A DNA stretch of 64,000 nt, from assembly GCF_022682495.2 (NCBI RefSeq), contig NC_071392.1, positions 134,787,318 through 134,851,317 of the forward strand. Direction: 5' to 3'. This document shows, piece after piece, positions 31,535-43,370 of the stretch. The first letter of the stretch is position 1. Each line of letters opens with the position of its first letter. The stretch comes from Desmodus rotundus. Its lineage: Eukaryota > Chordata > Mammalia > Chiroptera > Phyllostomidae. The notes below the pieces were generated by a model. That model worked only from the letters and a program-made list of their open reading frames with translations, made no database searches and was not told the origin of the DNA. Position numbers and translations under genes: made by a program.

Positions 31535-33620
31535 TTTAGGTGACTTTTTTTCTTTGTTTCTGAACTTCCTAATAGGAGATTCTTTGGATAAGTATCGTGT
31601 TAACCAAGATATTTCACCCAACTAGCCACTTTTTATAAAAGGTGAAAGAGAGATAAGACTCATTTTAGAATTGAGGAGGATTGTGAGCTGAATCCAGGAA
31701 ACAGCGTGTTTGTGCAAGATTAGATGATGAGATATAGTGAGAGTAGAGGATAGAAAGTAGATGTAGTGTGTGAGAGAATAGAATTAACCACAACAATAAT
31801 AAAGCTCAGGAATAAAATGAAGTGGGCTAAGATCACGGAGAGTTGCTGTGTTGTATTCACAATTGCATGGAGCAACAATTATTTACAATAGTACTGGAAC
31901 AACAATAATATGACAAGAAATATACAATTTGTATAACAAGAATAGAAAGTACCTGATCAAGAGTTGTGTGTTATTGGAACATGAGTGAAATGAAAGAGGT
32001 AAAATTAAAATACAATAAAGAGAGAATAAGGGACACCATCAAACAATGTAATTAGAGAGATAAAATGAGGAAAACTAAACATAAGAAAGAGAAATATAAA
32101 ATACTAATAAAATAAAAGAAGTAAAAATAATTAAATAACAATAACAATACAAATAGACAATAAAATGTCAGTTTTATGGGATAGCAAAGTAATATTTGTC
32201 TCAGTTTCTCAATTTTTGGGGTTAGCCTTGTGCTCCCCCTTTGAATCTGTCTCTGGACCTTTCATAACTCCACATTTTATTGTCTCACTTGGGGGAAGAA
32301 GAAAAGAAAAAAGAAAAAGATGAAAGAAAAAAAAATTAGCCTCCTGCTGACTTTAAACCCACTGAACTAGTTCTGCTAGCTGGTCTTCTTGGATGACACA
32401 GGAAGAGAGGGGCTGGGCTTTGCTTTCTCCCTTCCTATAGTTTTGCAAGGATGGGAGTCAGGTCTGGGCCACAATATTCACAGTTGTCCAGCCTCCAGCC
32501 CAGGTCCTCTGTGAGCTGCTGTCCCCCACTGTCCATCTTTGCCAGGCCTGCACCTTTAATTCATCAGTTGCACAGCGGTCCTTGTGTTGTGCTTCCTCCT
32601 TGTTCTTTTTGAGCCCAATCTGGCCGTAGCCCACTTCTGGGCAAGTAGCACCAGTCAGCCATGGGGCACATGGTGCCACTAATACTCTGGTTGACTAGGT
32701 GGAGTTAAGTTTGGGTGTGTGGCTCAAATCAGCCTCAGGGCCAGTGGTGTCATGAGCAGCCAGAATCTGCAGCAGGGTGATTGTTGCCAGTCAGCCTCCA
32801 GGTGAGTGGTGCGACTCACCTGCCAAGCTAGCAGCCCAAGTCTGGTGCAGGCAAGCAGTTCAAATCAGCCTCAGGGCCAGCAAGGCGAATTAGCTGTCTG
32901 GCAAGTTGCCTGTCAAGCGTAGGCGGGCAGCTCAAATCCACAGTTGTGTGAGGGCGCTCCACTCAAATCACCCTTGGGCAAGCCAGCTGCTTCACAAGAG
33001 TTTTGTACAAAGCAGCTGTGTTTTTTTTTTTTTTTTTTTTTTTTAAGTAAAAGCCTCTTGTTTTAACCCGAGGTTCTTAAGAAGCACATGGCTTTTCACA
33101 CAGCCCAGCCTTCTAACAAGTCTGGAGACTATCTGTGTCAGGGTCCAACATAGCTCAACTCTTCTCCCTTCTCCAGGTGTCACCCACCTCCCCAATTTCA
33201 ATGGTAATGAACTAGCTGGTGACTACAGTCCCAGCAGGTATATACAGCCTCTGTGTGTCTCCCACTTCATCTCCATTCCCCCCAGCGACTTCAAGTATCC
33301 AGGTCCCTTCTGGTGCTGGGCTGCCCTCCCCGCTCTGGGAGGGGAGGGAGCTGGTGATCTAACTCCCCTTCCAGTATCCTTTGGCAGGCGCTGGGCAGGG
33401 GTTCACAGCAGCCTAGGTCCCTGCACAGATCCCAGGAAACTTAGCATCCCAACGTAATCTCCTCACTGTCTGTTTTTCAATGTCCTCTACAATTTTTTGC
33501 CTCCAAACTTCATATAGGCTGGGATCCCGTTGGCTATTCAAGGTGTTCCTCAGAAGATAGGCTATGTGTATCCAGTTGGGCACAGAGAGAACTGGGCTCC
33601 ACTCCCACCCACCTCATGGA
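31535..33620 (-). promoter_or_regulatory. L1-E 5' UTR with repeated blocks
   Basis: The ORF1-proximal half (31560-32330) is A/T-rich and matches 26690-27520 in the L1-D leader. The distal half is GC-richer. TCAAATCAGCCTCAGGGCCAG occurs near 32725 and again near 32864 (about 140 bp apart), with a shorter TCAAATCACCCTTGGGCAAG near 32964, so a tandem unit of about 100-140 bp is present. A run of about 25 T follows at 33018-33042. Confidence 0.6.
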
Positions 33621-33974
33621 CTTCTTTAGCAATTTTGTTTTCTTTCACTTAAATAGTTGTCTAGTTGTAGGTGTCTGGGTGCCTCATAGTTTGGAGGAAT
33701 TTAAGCAGAATTTATGCAAATGAAAAAATTGCCCAAGCTCTGATGGAAATGGATTCTGGGTCTGTAACAATGAAACAGCCTCCTTCACAACTTCACTTTA
33801 TAGAGAAAGTATGTGCATATCTTTGTCAACAAAATTCTAAAGATTAATTTTAGGAAGGGAAAACACAACATGATTGATACAATATTGTCATATAACCCAA
33901 AATTTTCACAGGAGATAAGAGCTTTCACTTGCAAGCAGCAATTTCCAACCAAGAACAGGTTTATTCATTAACTC
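33621..33974. other. Unassigned spacer
   Basis: AT-rich sequence between L1-E and the next L1 tail. I see no gene, RNA or recognisable repeat. Confidence 0.5.
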
Positions 33975-34332
33975 TTAAAAAAATTTTTTTAATTGTTATT
34001 CAATTACAGTTGTGTGTCTTTTCTCCCCATCCCTCCACCCCACCCCAGCTGACCCCCCACTCCCCCACCTCCACCCTCCCCCTTGATTTTGTCCATGTGT
34101 CCTATATAGTAGTTCCTGTAATCCCCTCTCCTCACTGTCCCCTCCCCACTCCCCCCTGACCATTGTTAGATTGTTCTTAACTTCAATGTCTCTGGTTATA
34201 TTTTGTTTCCTTTTTTCTTCTATTGATTATGTTCCAGTTAAAGGTGAGATCATATGGTATTTGTCCCTCACCGTCTGGCTTATTTCACTTAGCATGATGC
34301 TCTCCAGTTCCATCCATGCTGTTGCAAAGGGG
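33975..34332 (-). mobile_element. 5'-truncated young L1 tail (about 360 bp)
   Basis: The plus strand reads TTGTTATTCAATTACAGTTG, TCCCCATCCCTCCACCCCA, GTCCATGTGTCC, CTGGTTATATTTTG, TTAAAGGTGAGATCATATGG, and CCATCCATGCTGTTGCAAAG, then stops. This equals the first 360 bp of L1-C nearly base for base, so it is recent. No clear target duplication was found. Confidence 0.85.
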
Positions 34333-35875
34333 TATCTTCAGCTTCATTTTTATGTGATGTTTTAGCCTGTAAACTTAGAAGGGTCTTATTTCTATTCCTT
34401 TCCCTTCAACCTACCTCAGACAAAATGTTTGGCCTGGAGCACACAATGCTTAAGGAGATTATTTAAAATTTCCCAAAAATGAGTTTCTCTCAGGTTTTGT
34501 GTGAGGAAAGAACTTCCATGTGGGTTGGTGACCACTCAAAGCTAATCTCAGATTTACAATTAGAGGGCCCAGAGAATGAAAATGCTTCCTAAACATTGAA
34601 ACACAAATACTCACAACCCATCCTGACCATGCACGATTTTGATGCATTTCCTTTCTTGAACAATATAGTGCTCTTTGAGAATTGCTGCTTCACATATGCT
34701 GAGCCACAGCTTGAATAAATGGAAACACAGCTGAAATCATGCTCCACAGCCTTTAAAATCCATGGAGGCATAGCTTTTGCAATACACACTTATCAGTTTG
34801 TGTGGACACTCACAAGATATTGTTTCTTTGAATGGGAGAACTTTAAGACTTAGATAATTTACCAACTCAACACTACACAGAGATCACATTGGAGCAATTT
34901 GTTCTATATTTATCACCATTAATGTTCAAGGCAGCTTCAGGAAATTATACAACTGCAAAGCATTTTAAAAAATGTTCTGATGCTGATATCTGGGATATTT
35001 GATCTAGAAACTAAGGAGAATCATTGTCTTGTTGGCTATAGCCTTACAAACACAGACTTTTTCTTTTCTTAATAATCTTTTTTAGTCCAAGTTATTTTTA
35101 TTCTAGTGACACTGGTACTTGCCAATGATTTGACATTGAAAATAAGAACCATGTTCTTGAGTTGGAAGTACATACCCAGGATTAGTGTGGACTGCATAAC
35201 TGCCTCCCTTTATGTTTGAAATGACCTCTGAAAATAAGAGTATCGAAAGCCAGGATGGGATAATAAAGGAAGAAAAAAATCGTCTCATCTATAGGGGTTA
35301 ATAAGTAGTAAAATATGAACGTATGACATGAATTGGGACTGTAGAATTCCAAAAGCAAAATTTACATGATATTTCATATAAAACAATTACAAGGAACTCT
35401 GTGGTACAGACAGTATATTTGACAATTAAATTGAATGAACTTATTAAAGTAATGTGAGTTTTTGTGGGGTTCAGTCCATCTTTATGACTTTTGAAGTTTT
35501 GAATCAACCTTAAACTTTTCACAGCACCAGTTTTGGATATGTGTATCTACAATTCTTGATGAAAGGACAGTGGGTTTCTGGGAAAAGGAGGAGCAGAAGA
35601 CCAGATAAGCATGGCTGGACCACCGGGATGTTCCACTTATGGAGAGCCCATTTTTTCCTTGCTGGTCTTCTCTACTTTCTCTCTGCAATAGCAAATGGAA
35701 CCAGATGTACAATTCCAGTGTGCAAGATTTGTTCTGATGTGGGGTTTTTGCTCATCTTATCCCTACCTTCTGATTGTACGGCACTCAGAGTCATAGGGAT
35801 ATCAGGTTAACTGCTCTTTTGTAAAGAGTCGCTGATATAATGAACTCTGAAAAGCAACTTCTTTGGGGATTTTAA
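34333..35875. other. Unassigned sequence before L1-H
   Basis: About 1.5 kb with no recognisable gene or repeat. The longest open frame (35541-35810, 89 codons, plus) contains a hydrophobic stretch (FFLAGLLYFLSAIANG) but matches no family I know and has no supporting signals. I treat it as chance. Confidence 0.5.
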
Positions 35876-37914
35876 AATGGCTACAGAGTATGTGGAAGCT
35901 ACACACACCTGCTCCTGGGCCCAAATCAGATTTACAGCTAAGTTATAGGGAAATCAATCTGAATAACCAATTGAAGGCTAGCTGAAATGAAATATAATAG
36001 CTAAGGATTTACAGAAGAAGCCACATAGAGACTGGTAAGAAGGGCAGAGATGCAAAAAGGATAGCCCTGTACTCACATGCAGCAGTGGCTGAGAACCTGG
36101 AGGGATATAAGCACTTCAAAACCCCTTCCCTCTAGGAACATGGGGTCTCAACCCCATGCAGGGATCACCATCCCTGAACAACAAATGGAAAGAGGAGACT
36201 ATGCAGCATTTGGTGGTGAAAAATCAGTGGAGATTTAATCCATCTGGGAGACTCAGACCTTACCTTCCAGGGATGAACACTTATTGTTATGGCACCAGCC
36301 TGGGGAATGCACTGCCTGGTCTCTGACTGCTGGTAAGGCCACACTGCCATACTCAGGTCCTGCTAAGGGATCTGATGGTTACACCCAATGGTGACTTTAA
36401 GGGGACCTCATTTTCTGGGGAGGCTTTTGGTGGAGACTCAGACAGTGACTAAGTTGTGTAGCTAGGAAAAGAAGGCCGGTCTTCTCCACCTGCAGCACAC
36501 AGCTGGCACCTCTTCCCCTCCTTCTTGAATCACTTGACTGGCTCTGTCATACTGAGTTCAGTGGCACAGAAGGACCAGAGAGCGCCCAGCACTGAGACTT
36601 CCAAACTGTGTCTCCCGGGGAAGTTATTGTCTGGGAACCAGGAAGATGAGTGCTGCAGTGTGTGGCTATGTAATGGGGGCAAAAATCCAATCTTCCCTCT
36701 GAGTTTAGCTCGCACTATCCCAGGAAGAAAAATAAGTAGCCACCCCACTCCTAAAGGCTTGTGGGCACCACTCCCCACAGGAGACTGTTTAGAAGAGTCC
36801 TGCCAAGTCCCTGATATACCACCCTGCTAGGCTCAGTTTAATGGGGGGAAGGGAGAGCTACTCAAAGCTGGGATATTCAAAGTGTGAGACATTAGGAAGC
36901 TATTGTTTAGGTCAGGGACAAAGTACCTATCTACCTCCTGCAGGCTGGGCCAGCAACACCTACCCCCAATTTGATCTATCTTATTAAACCTGGGGTGGCT
37001 GAGATTGCTCCTATAGTGAAGGCAACAGCAACTAATATGAACATGCAGGAGGCCCAACTTGGAGACTCCGGTAGAGACTGAGTAGTTTGGCTTTGGAGCA
37101 TGGAGGCCACTTTCCCCTCATTCAGTGCCTGACTGCATGATGCCCACATAGAGGACCTACTAGCCCTGTCCGCCTGACCTCAGTTGCCCTGCCCTATCAA
37201 GCTTGAAACCTGTGGAAGGAGCTATGGATCCCAGCTAGCTGGACTCATCCTAGAGTCTTTCTTAAGAAGGATGTGGAGGAAGACCAGGCAATCTCAGGAG
37301 GTGGTAGACTACCTGGCAAGTGGAGGTGGACTGCAGGGACGCTTTATCTTTTTACTGATATGCCTCAGCACTAAGCTGTAAGAAGGCAACTCATACACAG
37401 AATGGCCCCTTCCACACACACCTATGTCAAGTAGACACAGACAGAAATAGTAATAGTGAATAGAGTGGTTGCTCTGGACAGGTAGCCCAAGGCTGGTTAC
37501 ACACAGCTTCTGATATTGACCTGTACTCAAACCACACTCAAATACAACCAGTGATGGGCTTCAGAAAACACCAGTGCTCAAGCCAAATAACCACACAAGC
37601 AGCACACCCAAAAGGGGTGCTCTGGCAGGCACCAGAGCCTGATGGGAACAACTCAGACTTGGTAGGCAGCCTGCACACAATGTCTCATACATGGAAATTG
37701 AGGTTTACCATTATCCTCAGCCAGCATTAAGGGCAAACACCACCCATGAAGAGGTTAAAATCATTCAGGATTAAACAAAAACAGGAGGTTTTTGCACGTA
37801 ACCCACAAAAAAACATTACTGGAATATGGAGCTCAGGTGATTTGGAAGATTGTGCCACTGAACCCAATAAGATACCTTCTTCATAAAGCCATCATAACAA
37901 ATTTGGGAGGAATA
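35876..37914 (+). promoter_or_regulatory. L1-H 5' UTR
   Basis: Leader of an older L1 family without visible similarity to the L1-A/B/D leaders. 37740-37910 continues with leader-like text (GAGCTCAGGTGATTTGGAAG, ATAAGATACCTTCTTCATAA) directly up to the RRM part of ORF1. The ORF1 start and coiled coil are therefore deleted or unrecognisable. Confidence 0.55.
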
Positions 37915-38440
37915 GCAGATCAACACAACATCAAGCATAACAACATCGACATCATTGAGATACCAGAGGAAGAAGACAGTGAGCAAAGGATACAAAACCT
38001 ATTTGAAAAAATGATGGTTTAAAACTTTCCTAAACTGGTGAAGAAAAAATTCACACAAGTTCAGGAAGCACAGAGAGTTCCAATCAAGATGAGCCCAAAG
38101 AAACCCACACCATAACACACTGTAATTAAAATGGTAAAGGTTAAAAACAAGGAGAGAATTTTCAAGGCAGCATGACAGAGACACTTATTTATCCACAAGG
38201 GAGTTTCCATATGGCTGCTGGATGATTTTTCAACAGAAGCACTTTAGGCCACAAGGGATTGGCATAAAATATTCAAAGTGATGAAAACCAAGGATCTGTA
38301 ACCAAGGCTATTCTATTCACCAAAGCTATCATTTAAAACTAAAGGCAAAATACAGAGCTTCAAAGACAAAAATGGCTAAAGGAGTTCATTCCCAATAAAT
38401 CAGTATTACAAGAAATATTAATGCACCTGCCTTAAGAAGA
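37915..38440 (+). pseudogene. L1-H ORF1 C-terminal half, decayed
   Basis: Begins at the RRM (NIKHNNIDIIEIPEEEDSEQ, then QNLFEKMMV followed by a stop at 38020). Next come NFPKLVKK, RVPIKMSPKKPTP, NKERIFKAA, and DWHKIFKVMKTKDL with several stops. The N-terminal half and coiled coil are not recognisable upstream. Same protein family as the other ORF1s, but the residues are more diverged. Confidence 0.72.
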
Positions 38441-38476
38441 AGAAATGGAAAGAGAAACATAGGTATAAAGAAAAAA

Positions 38477-39430
38477 TGGCAATAAATAAAAACTTATCAA
38501 TAATAACCTTAAATGTAAAAATATTAAATGTTCTAATCAAAAGACACAGTGTAGCTGAATGGATAATAAAATATGACCCAAATATATGCTACCTACGAGA
38601 GACCCAAGTCAGAACAAAAGATGCACACAGACTAAAGTGAAAGGGAAGGAAAAAAATTCCATGCAAATGGAAACAAACAAACAGCTGAGAAAGCAATACA
38701 TATATTTGACAAAATAGACTTCAAAATAAAGGCCATTATAAAAGTCAAAGAAGGTCATGACATAATACTAAAAGGATCAATCTAACAAGAGAACACAACC
38801 CTTGCAAACATATATATACTCAAAATAGAGGACCTAAATATATAAAGAAAACCTTGGTGGACTTTAAGTAAAATATTGACAGCAATACAGTTATACTAGG
38901 GGTTTTTAACACCACACTGTCATAAATGCATAGATCTTCCAGACAAAAAATTAATAAGGCAATAGTGACCTTAAATGACACACTTGATTGGATGGATTTA
39001 ATTGATATTTATAGAATATTTTATACCAAAGTAGTAAATATACATTCTTCTTAAGTTCACATGGATCATTGTCAAAGATAGACCACATATTAAGACACAA
39101 AATAAGAATTAAGATCCCTGACCAGTGTGGCTCATTTGGTTGAGTATCATCCCACAAAGAGAAGGGTCGCTGGTTTTATTCCAGGTAAGGGCACATTCCT
39201 GGGTTGAGGGTTTAATGCGTGATGGGCCATGTATGAGAGGCAACCTACAGATGTCTCACTCTTGCATCTATGTTTCTTTCTATTTCTCCTTTCCCCTCTA
39301 ACTAAAAATAAATGAATAAAAAAATAAAATCCAAAAAATGTCTTAAGAAATTCAAGAAGCTTGAAATCATACCCAGCACTGTCTCAGGTCACATGGTATG
39401 AAACTAGACATTAACTAAAATTAAAAAAAA
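38477..39430 (+). pseudogene. L1-H ORF2 endonuclease fragment, split by a SINE
   Basis: ATG at 38477: MAINKNLSIITLNVKILNVL, IKRHSVAEWIIKYDPNICYL, RETQVRTKDAHRLK, then a stop. Later pieces: PKYIKKTLVDFK, DSNTVILGVFNTTLS (the GDFNTPLS catalytic loop with Asp changed to Val), and NKAIVTLNDTLDWMDLIDIY. After the SINE, KKFKKLEIIPSTVSGHMV-like text corresponds to the end of the endonuclease, where the SDH motif is lost. Nothing of the RT remains. Confidence 0.75.
39116..39340 (+). mobile_element. Ves-type SINE inserted in L1-H
   Basis: Starts CCCTGACCAGTGTGGCTCAT with A box (TGGCTCATTTGG) and B box (GGTTTTATTCC), continues GGTAAGGGCACATTCCTGGG and CTCACTCTTGCATCTATG, and ends in AAAAATAAATGAATAAAAAAATAAAA. 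It is colinear with the SINE at 20655 but differs at many positions, so it is a separate, older or differently derived insertion. L1-H endonuclease text continues on both sides. I could not define a clean duplication (AAGAATTAAGAT against AAGAAATTCAAG is only approximate). Confidence 0.85.
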
Positions 39431-39433
39431 AAA
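39420..39433. other. Breakpoint joining L1-H and L1-F
   Basis: The plus-strand L1-H text ends ATTAACTAAAATTAAAAAAA and minus-strand L1-F begins at once with ATTCCTGCAATCCCCTC, inside its 3' UTR. A minus-strand L1 should show a T run here; an A run is seen instead. L1-F also lacks roughly the last 130-150 bp of its 3' UTR. Confidence 0.7.
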
Positions 39434-39548
39434 ATTCCTGCAATCCCCTCTTCCCACTGTCCCCACCCCACTCCCCCCTGGCCACTGCTAGACTGTTCCC
39501 AACCTCAAAGTCTCTGGTTGTATTTTGTTTGCTTTTTTCTTCTATTGA

Positions 39549-42500
39549 TTATGTTCCAGTTAAGGGTGAGATCATATGGTATTTGTCCCTCACCACCTGG
39601 CTTATTTCACTTAGCATAATGCTCTCCAGGTCCATCCATGCTGTTGCAAAGGGTATAAGCTCCTTCTTTCTCTCTGCTGCGTAGAATTCCCCTGTGTAAA
39701 TATACCATAGTTTTTGGATTCACTCGTTTGCTGATGGGCACTTAGGTTGCTTCCAGTATTTGGCTATTGTAAATTGTGCTGCTATGAACATTGGGATGCA
39801 CAGATTCTTTTGGATTGGTGTTTCAGGGTTCTTAGGGTATAATGCCAGCAGTGGAATTGCTGGGTCAAAGGGCAGTTCCATTTTTAGTTTTCTGAGGAAA
39901 TTCCATACTGTTTTCCACAGTGGCCTCACCAGTCTGCATTCCCACCAACAGTGCACTAGGGTTCCCTTTTCTCCGCATCCTCACCAACATTTGTTTGTTG
40001 ATTTGTTTATGTTGGCCACTCTGACTGGTGTGAGATGGTACCTCATTGTGGTTTTAATTTGCATCTCTCTGATGGCTAGTGATGCTGAGAATCTTTTCAT
40101 ATGTCTCTGGGCCCTCTGTATGTCTTCCTTGGAGAAGTGTCTGTTCAAGTCCTTTGCCCATCTTTTAATTGGGTTGGTTGTCTTCCTGGAGTGCAGTTGT
40201 GTGAGTTCTTTATATATTTTGGAGATCAGGCCCTTGTCTGAGGTATCATTAACAAATATGTTTTCCCATACTGTTGGTTCTCTTTGTAATTTGGTGCTGT
40301 TTTCTTTAGCCATGCAGAAGCTTTTTATTTTGATGAGGTCCCATTTGTTTATTCTTTCCTTTATGTCCCTTGCTTTAGGGGACATGTCTGTGAGGATGTT
40401 GCTGCGTGGAATGTCTGGGAATTTCCTGCCAATGTTTTCCTCAAGGACTTTTATGGTATTACAACTTATATTTAAGTCTATTTTCCATCTTGAGTTTATT
40501 TTTGTGTATGGTGTAAGTTGGAAATCGAGTTTCATTTTTTTGCACGTAGTTGTCCAGATCTGCCAACATCATCTGTTGAAGAGGCTGTTTTTGCTCCATT
40601 TTATGCTCCTGCCTCCTTTGTCAAATATTAATTGACCGTAAAGACTTGAGTTTATTTCTGGGCTCTCTGTTCAATTATATTGGTCTATGTGCCTGTTTTC
40701 ATGGCAGTACCAGGCTGTTTGGATTACACTGGCCTTGTAGTACAGTTTGATATCAGGTATTGTGATCCATCCTGCTTTGTTCTTCTTTCTCAAAATTGCT
40801 GCAGCTATTCGGGGTCATTTATGGTTCCATATAAATTTCTGAAATTTTTGTTCTATATCTGTGAAATATGTCATGGGTACTCTAATAGGGATTGCATTGA
40901 ATCTATAAATTGCTTTGGGTAGTATGGCCATTTTGATGATGTTAATTCTTCCAATCCATGAGCATGGTACATGCTTCCATTTGTTTGTGTCTTCCTTAAT
41001 TTCTTTCTTCAGTGTTGTGTAGTTTTCTGAGTACAGGTCTTTTACCTCCTTGGTTAGGTTGATTCCTAGGTACTTTATTTTACTTGTTGCTATATCAAAT
41101 GGGATTTTTTTTTCCTGGTTTCTGTTTCTGCAGTTTCATTGTTGGTGTACAGGCATGCCTTTGATTTCTGAGTACTGAGATTGTATCCAGCTGTTTTGCC
41201 AAATTCATTTATTATGTGGAGTAGTTTTTTTGGTGGAGTCTATAGGATTTTCCATGTACACTATCATGTCATCTGCAAACAGTGACAGTTTCATTTCCTC
41301 CTTTCCAATTTGGATGCCTTTTATTTCTTTTTCTTCTCTGATTGCTGTGGCTAGGACTTCCAATACTATGTTGAATAGGAGTGGTGAGAGCAGGCATCCT
41401 TCTCTTGTTCCTGATCTTAGTGGGAAAGCTCTAAGTTTTTGTCCATTGTGTATGATGTTGGCTGTAGGTCTCTCATATATGGCCTTTATTATGTTGAGGA
41501 ATGCTCCCTTTATTCCCACTTTGCTGAGTGTTTTTATCAGAAATGGGTGCTGTATCTTATCAAATGCTATTTCTGCATCTATTGATATGATCATGTGATT
41601 TTTGTCTTTGCTGTTGTGTATGTGATGTATTATATTTATTGATTTGTGAATATTGTACCATCCTTGCATCCCTGGGATGAATCCCACTTGGTCATGGTGT
41701 ATGATGTTTTCAATGTATTGCTGGATGCGGTTTGCCAATATTCTGATGAGAATTTCAGCGTCTATGTTCATCAGCGATATTGGCCTGAAATTTTCTTTCT
41801 TTGTTGTGTCTTTATCTGGTTTTGGGATTAGGACGATGCTGGCTTCAAAAAAAGAGTTTGGAGTCTTCCATCAATTTGGATTTTTTCAAATAGTCTGTGA
41901 AGGAAAGGGGTTAGCTCTTCCTTAAATGCTTTGTAGAATTCTCCTGTGAAACCATCTGTTCCAGGGCTTTTGTATGTTGGGAGTTTTTTGATGACTGCTT
42001 CAATTTCATCTGCTGTTATTGGTCTGTTCAGGTTTTCTGCTTCTTCTTCATTCAGTTTTGGAAGGTTATATTTTTCTAGAAATGTGTCCATTTCACCTAG
42101 GTTTTCAAATTTCTTGGCATACAGTTCTTCATAGTAATTTCTTACAATCCTTTGTATTTCTGTGGTATCAGTTGTAATCTCTCCTCTTTCATTTCTAATT
42201 GTGTTTATTTGGACCCTCTCTCTTTTTTTCTTGATGAGCCTACTTAAAGGCTTGTCGATTTTGTTTATCTTTTCAAGGAACCGGACTCCTGGATTCATTG
42301 ATCCTTACAATTGTTCTTTTAGTCTCTATGTCATTGAACTCTGCTCTGATCTTAGTTATTTCCTTCCTTCTGCTTGCTCTGGGCTGTCTTTGTTGTTGTT
42401 CCTCAAGTTCTTTTAGGCGTAGGGTTAGGTTGTTTGCTTGAAATGTTTCTATCTTTTGAAGGTAGGCCTGTATTTCTATGAACTACCTCTCAGGACTGCC

Positions 42501-43370
42501 TTTGCTGTGTCCCATAGATTTTGGGTTGTTGTGAGTTCATTTTTATTTGTTTCTGGAAAGGTTTTGATTTCTTCCCTCATCTCGTTCTTGACCCATTCAT
42601 TGTTTAATAGCATGCTATTCAGTCTCCATGATTTTGAGTGTTTGGGATTTTTTCCTTTGGGGTTGATTTCCTGTTTCAGTCCCTTGTGGTCAGAGAAAGT
42701 GCTTGATATTATTTCAATTTTCTTGAATTTTGAAGCTTGCTTTGTGTCCTATCATGTGGTCTATCTTTGAAAAAGTTCCATGTACACTTGAAAAGAATGT
42801 GTATTTTGCTTCTTTGGGATGAAAAGCTCTATATGTATCAGTTAAATCCATTTCCTCTAGGGTATTGTTAAGTGACACAATATCCTTCTTGATATTTTGT
42901 TTGGAAGACCTGTCCATTTTTGACAGTGGGGTGTTAAAGTTCCCTACTATAATTGTGTTGCTGTCAATATCTTTCTTGAAGTCCTCCAAGATTTTCTTCA
43001 TGTATTTGGGTGCTCCTATGTTGGGTGCATATATATTTACAATGTTTATATCTTCTTGTTAGATTCTTCCTTTGAGTATTATGAAGTGACCTTCTGGGTC
43101 TCTCTTTATGGCCTTTCTTTGGAAGTCTATTTTGTCTGATAGGAGTATTGCTACCCCTGCTTTTATTTCCTGTCCGTTTGCTTGGAAAATGTGTTTATAG
43201 CCTTTCACTTTCATTCTGTGTAAGTCTTTTGTCCTGAGATGGGTCTCTTGTAGGCAGCATATGTGTGGGTCATGTTTTCTTATGCATTCAGCTATTCTAT
43301 GTCTTTTCATTGGAGCATTTAGTCCATTTATATTTAAAGTTATTATCGATAGGTAGTTATTCATTGCCAT
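39549..43370 (-). pseudogene. L1-F ORF2, full-length but broken
   Basis: The ATG (complement of 43368-43370) gives MAMNNYLSIITLNINGLNAP, with DPHICCLQETHLRTKDLHR and LKGRI, then a TAA at about 43060 replacing the His codon of sister copies. The endonuclease continues [16 protein letters not shown]. The RT block (41205-41771) is open with motif [16 protein letters not shown], motif [17 protein letters not shown] (Gln changed to Glu), and motif [14 protein letters not shown]. The C-terminal region 39720-40535 is open in two pieces with HCWWEC. The span to the natural stop (39549-39551) is 1,274 codons. Confidence 0.87.

Larger units (their letters stand above)
30656..33620 (-). mobile_element. 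L1-E: 5' part of a LINE-1 (ORF1 and long 5' UTR), 3' part missing
   Basis: Directly beyond the L1-D 5' end a different minus-strand L1 starts within the ORF1 C-terminal domain and continues through ORF1 (to 31534) and a 2.1-kb leader ending near 33620 (CCCACCCACCTCATGG). ORF2 and the 3' end are absent from the window. Normal target-primed insertion loses the 5' end, not the 3' end, so a later deletion must be involved. L1-D probably entered L1-E and the left half was later lost. Confidence 0.75.
35876..39430 (+). mobile_element. L1-H: old LINE-1, 5' UTR to endonuclease, 3' part missing
   Basis: The 5' end is marked by TTTTAAAATGGCTACAGAG. A leader of about 1.9 kb is followed by an ORF1 remnant (about 37915-38440) and the endonuclease part of ORF2 (38477-39430), which is interrupted by a Ves SINE (39116-39340). 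It stops at an A-rich junction with L1-F. Dense stop codons mark it as older than L1-A/B/F. The RT, Cys-rich region and 3' UTR are missing. Confidence 0.78.

Noticed and set aside
35541..35810. 89-codon frame with a hydrophobic stretch
   Set aside because: No recognised family, no promoter or splice context, and an AT-rich decayed neighbourhood.
39760..40635. 291-codon plus-strand open frame
   Set aside because: It is the antisense shadow of the L1-F ORF2 C terminus. The same antisense frame reappears opposite L1-A (7639-8343), L1-C (15659-15937), L1-D (21503-21796) and L1-I (49142-49681), following the sense codons.
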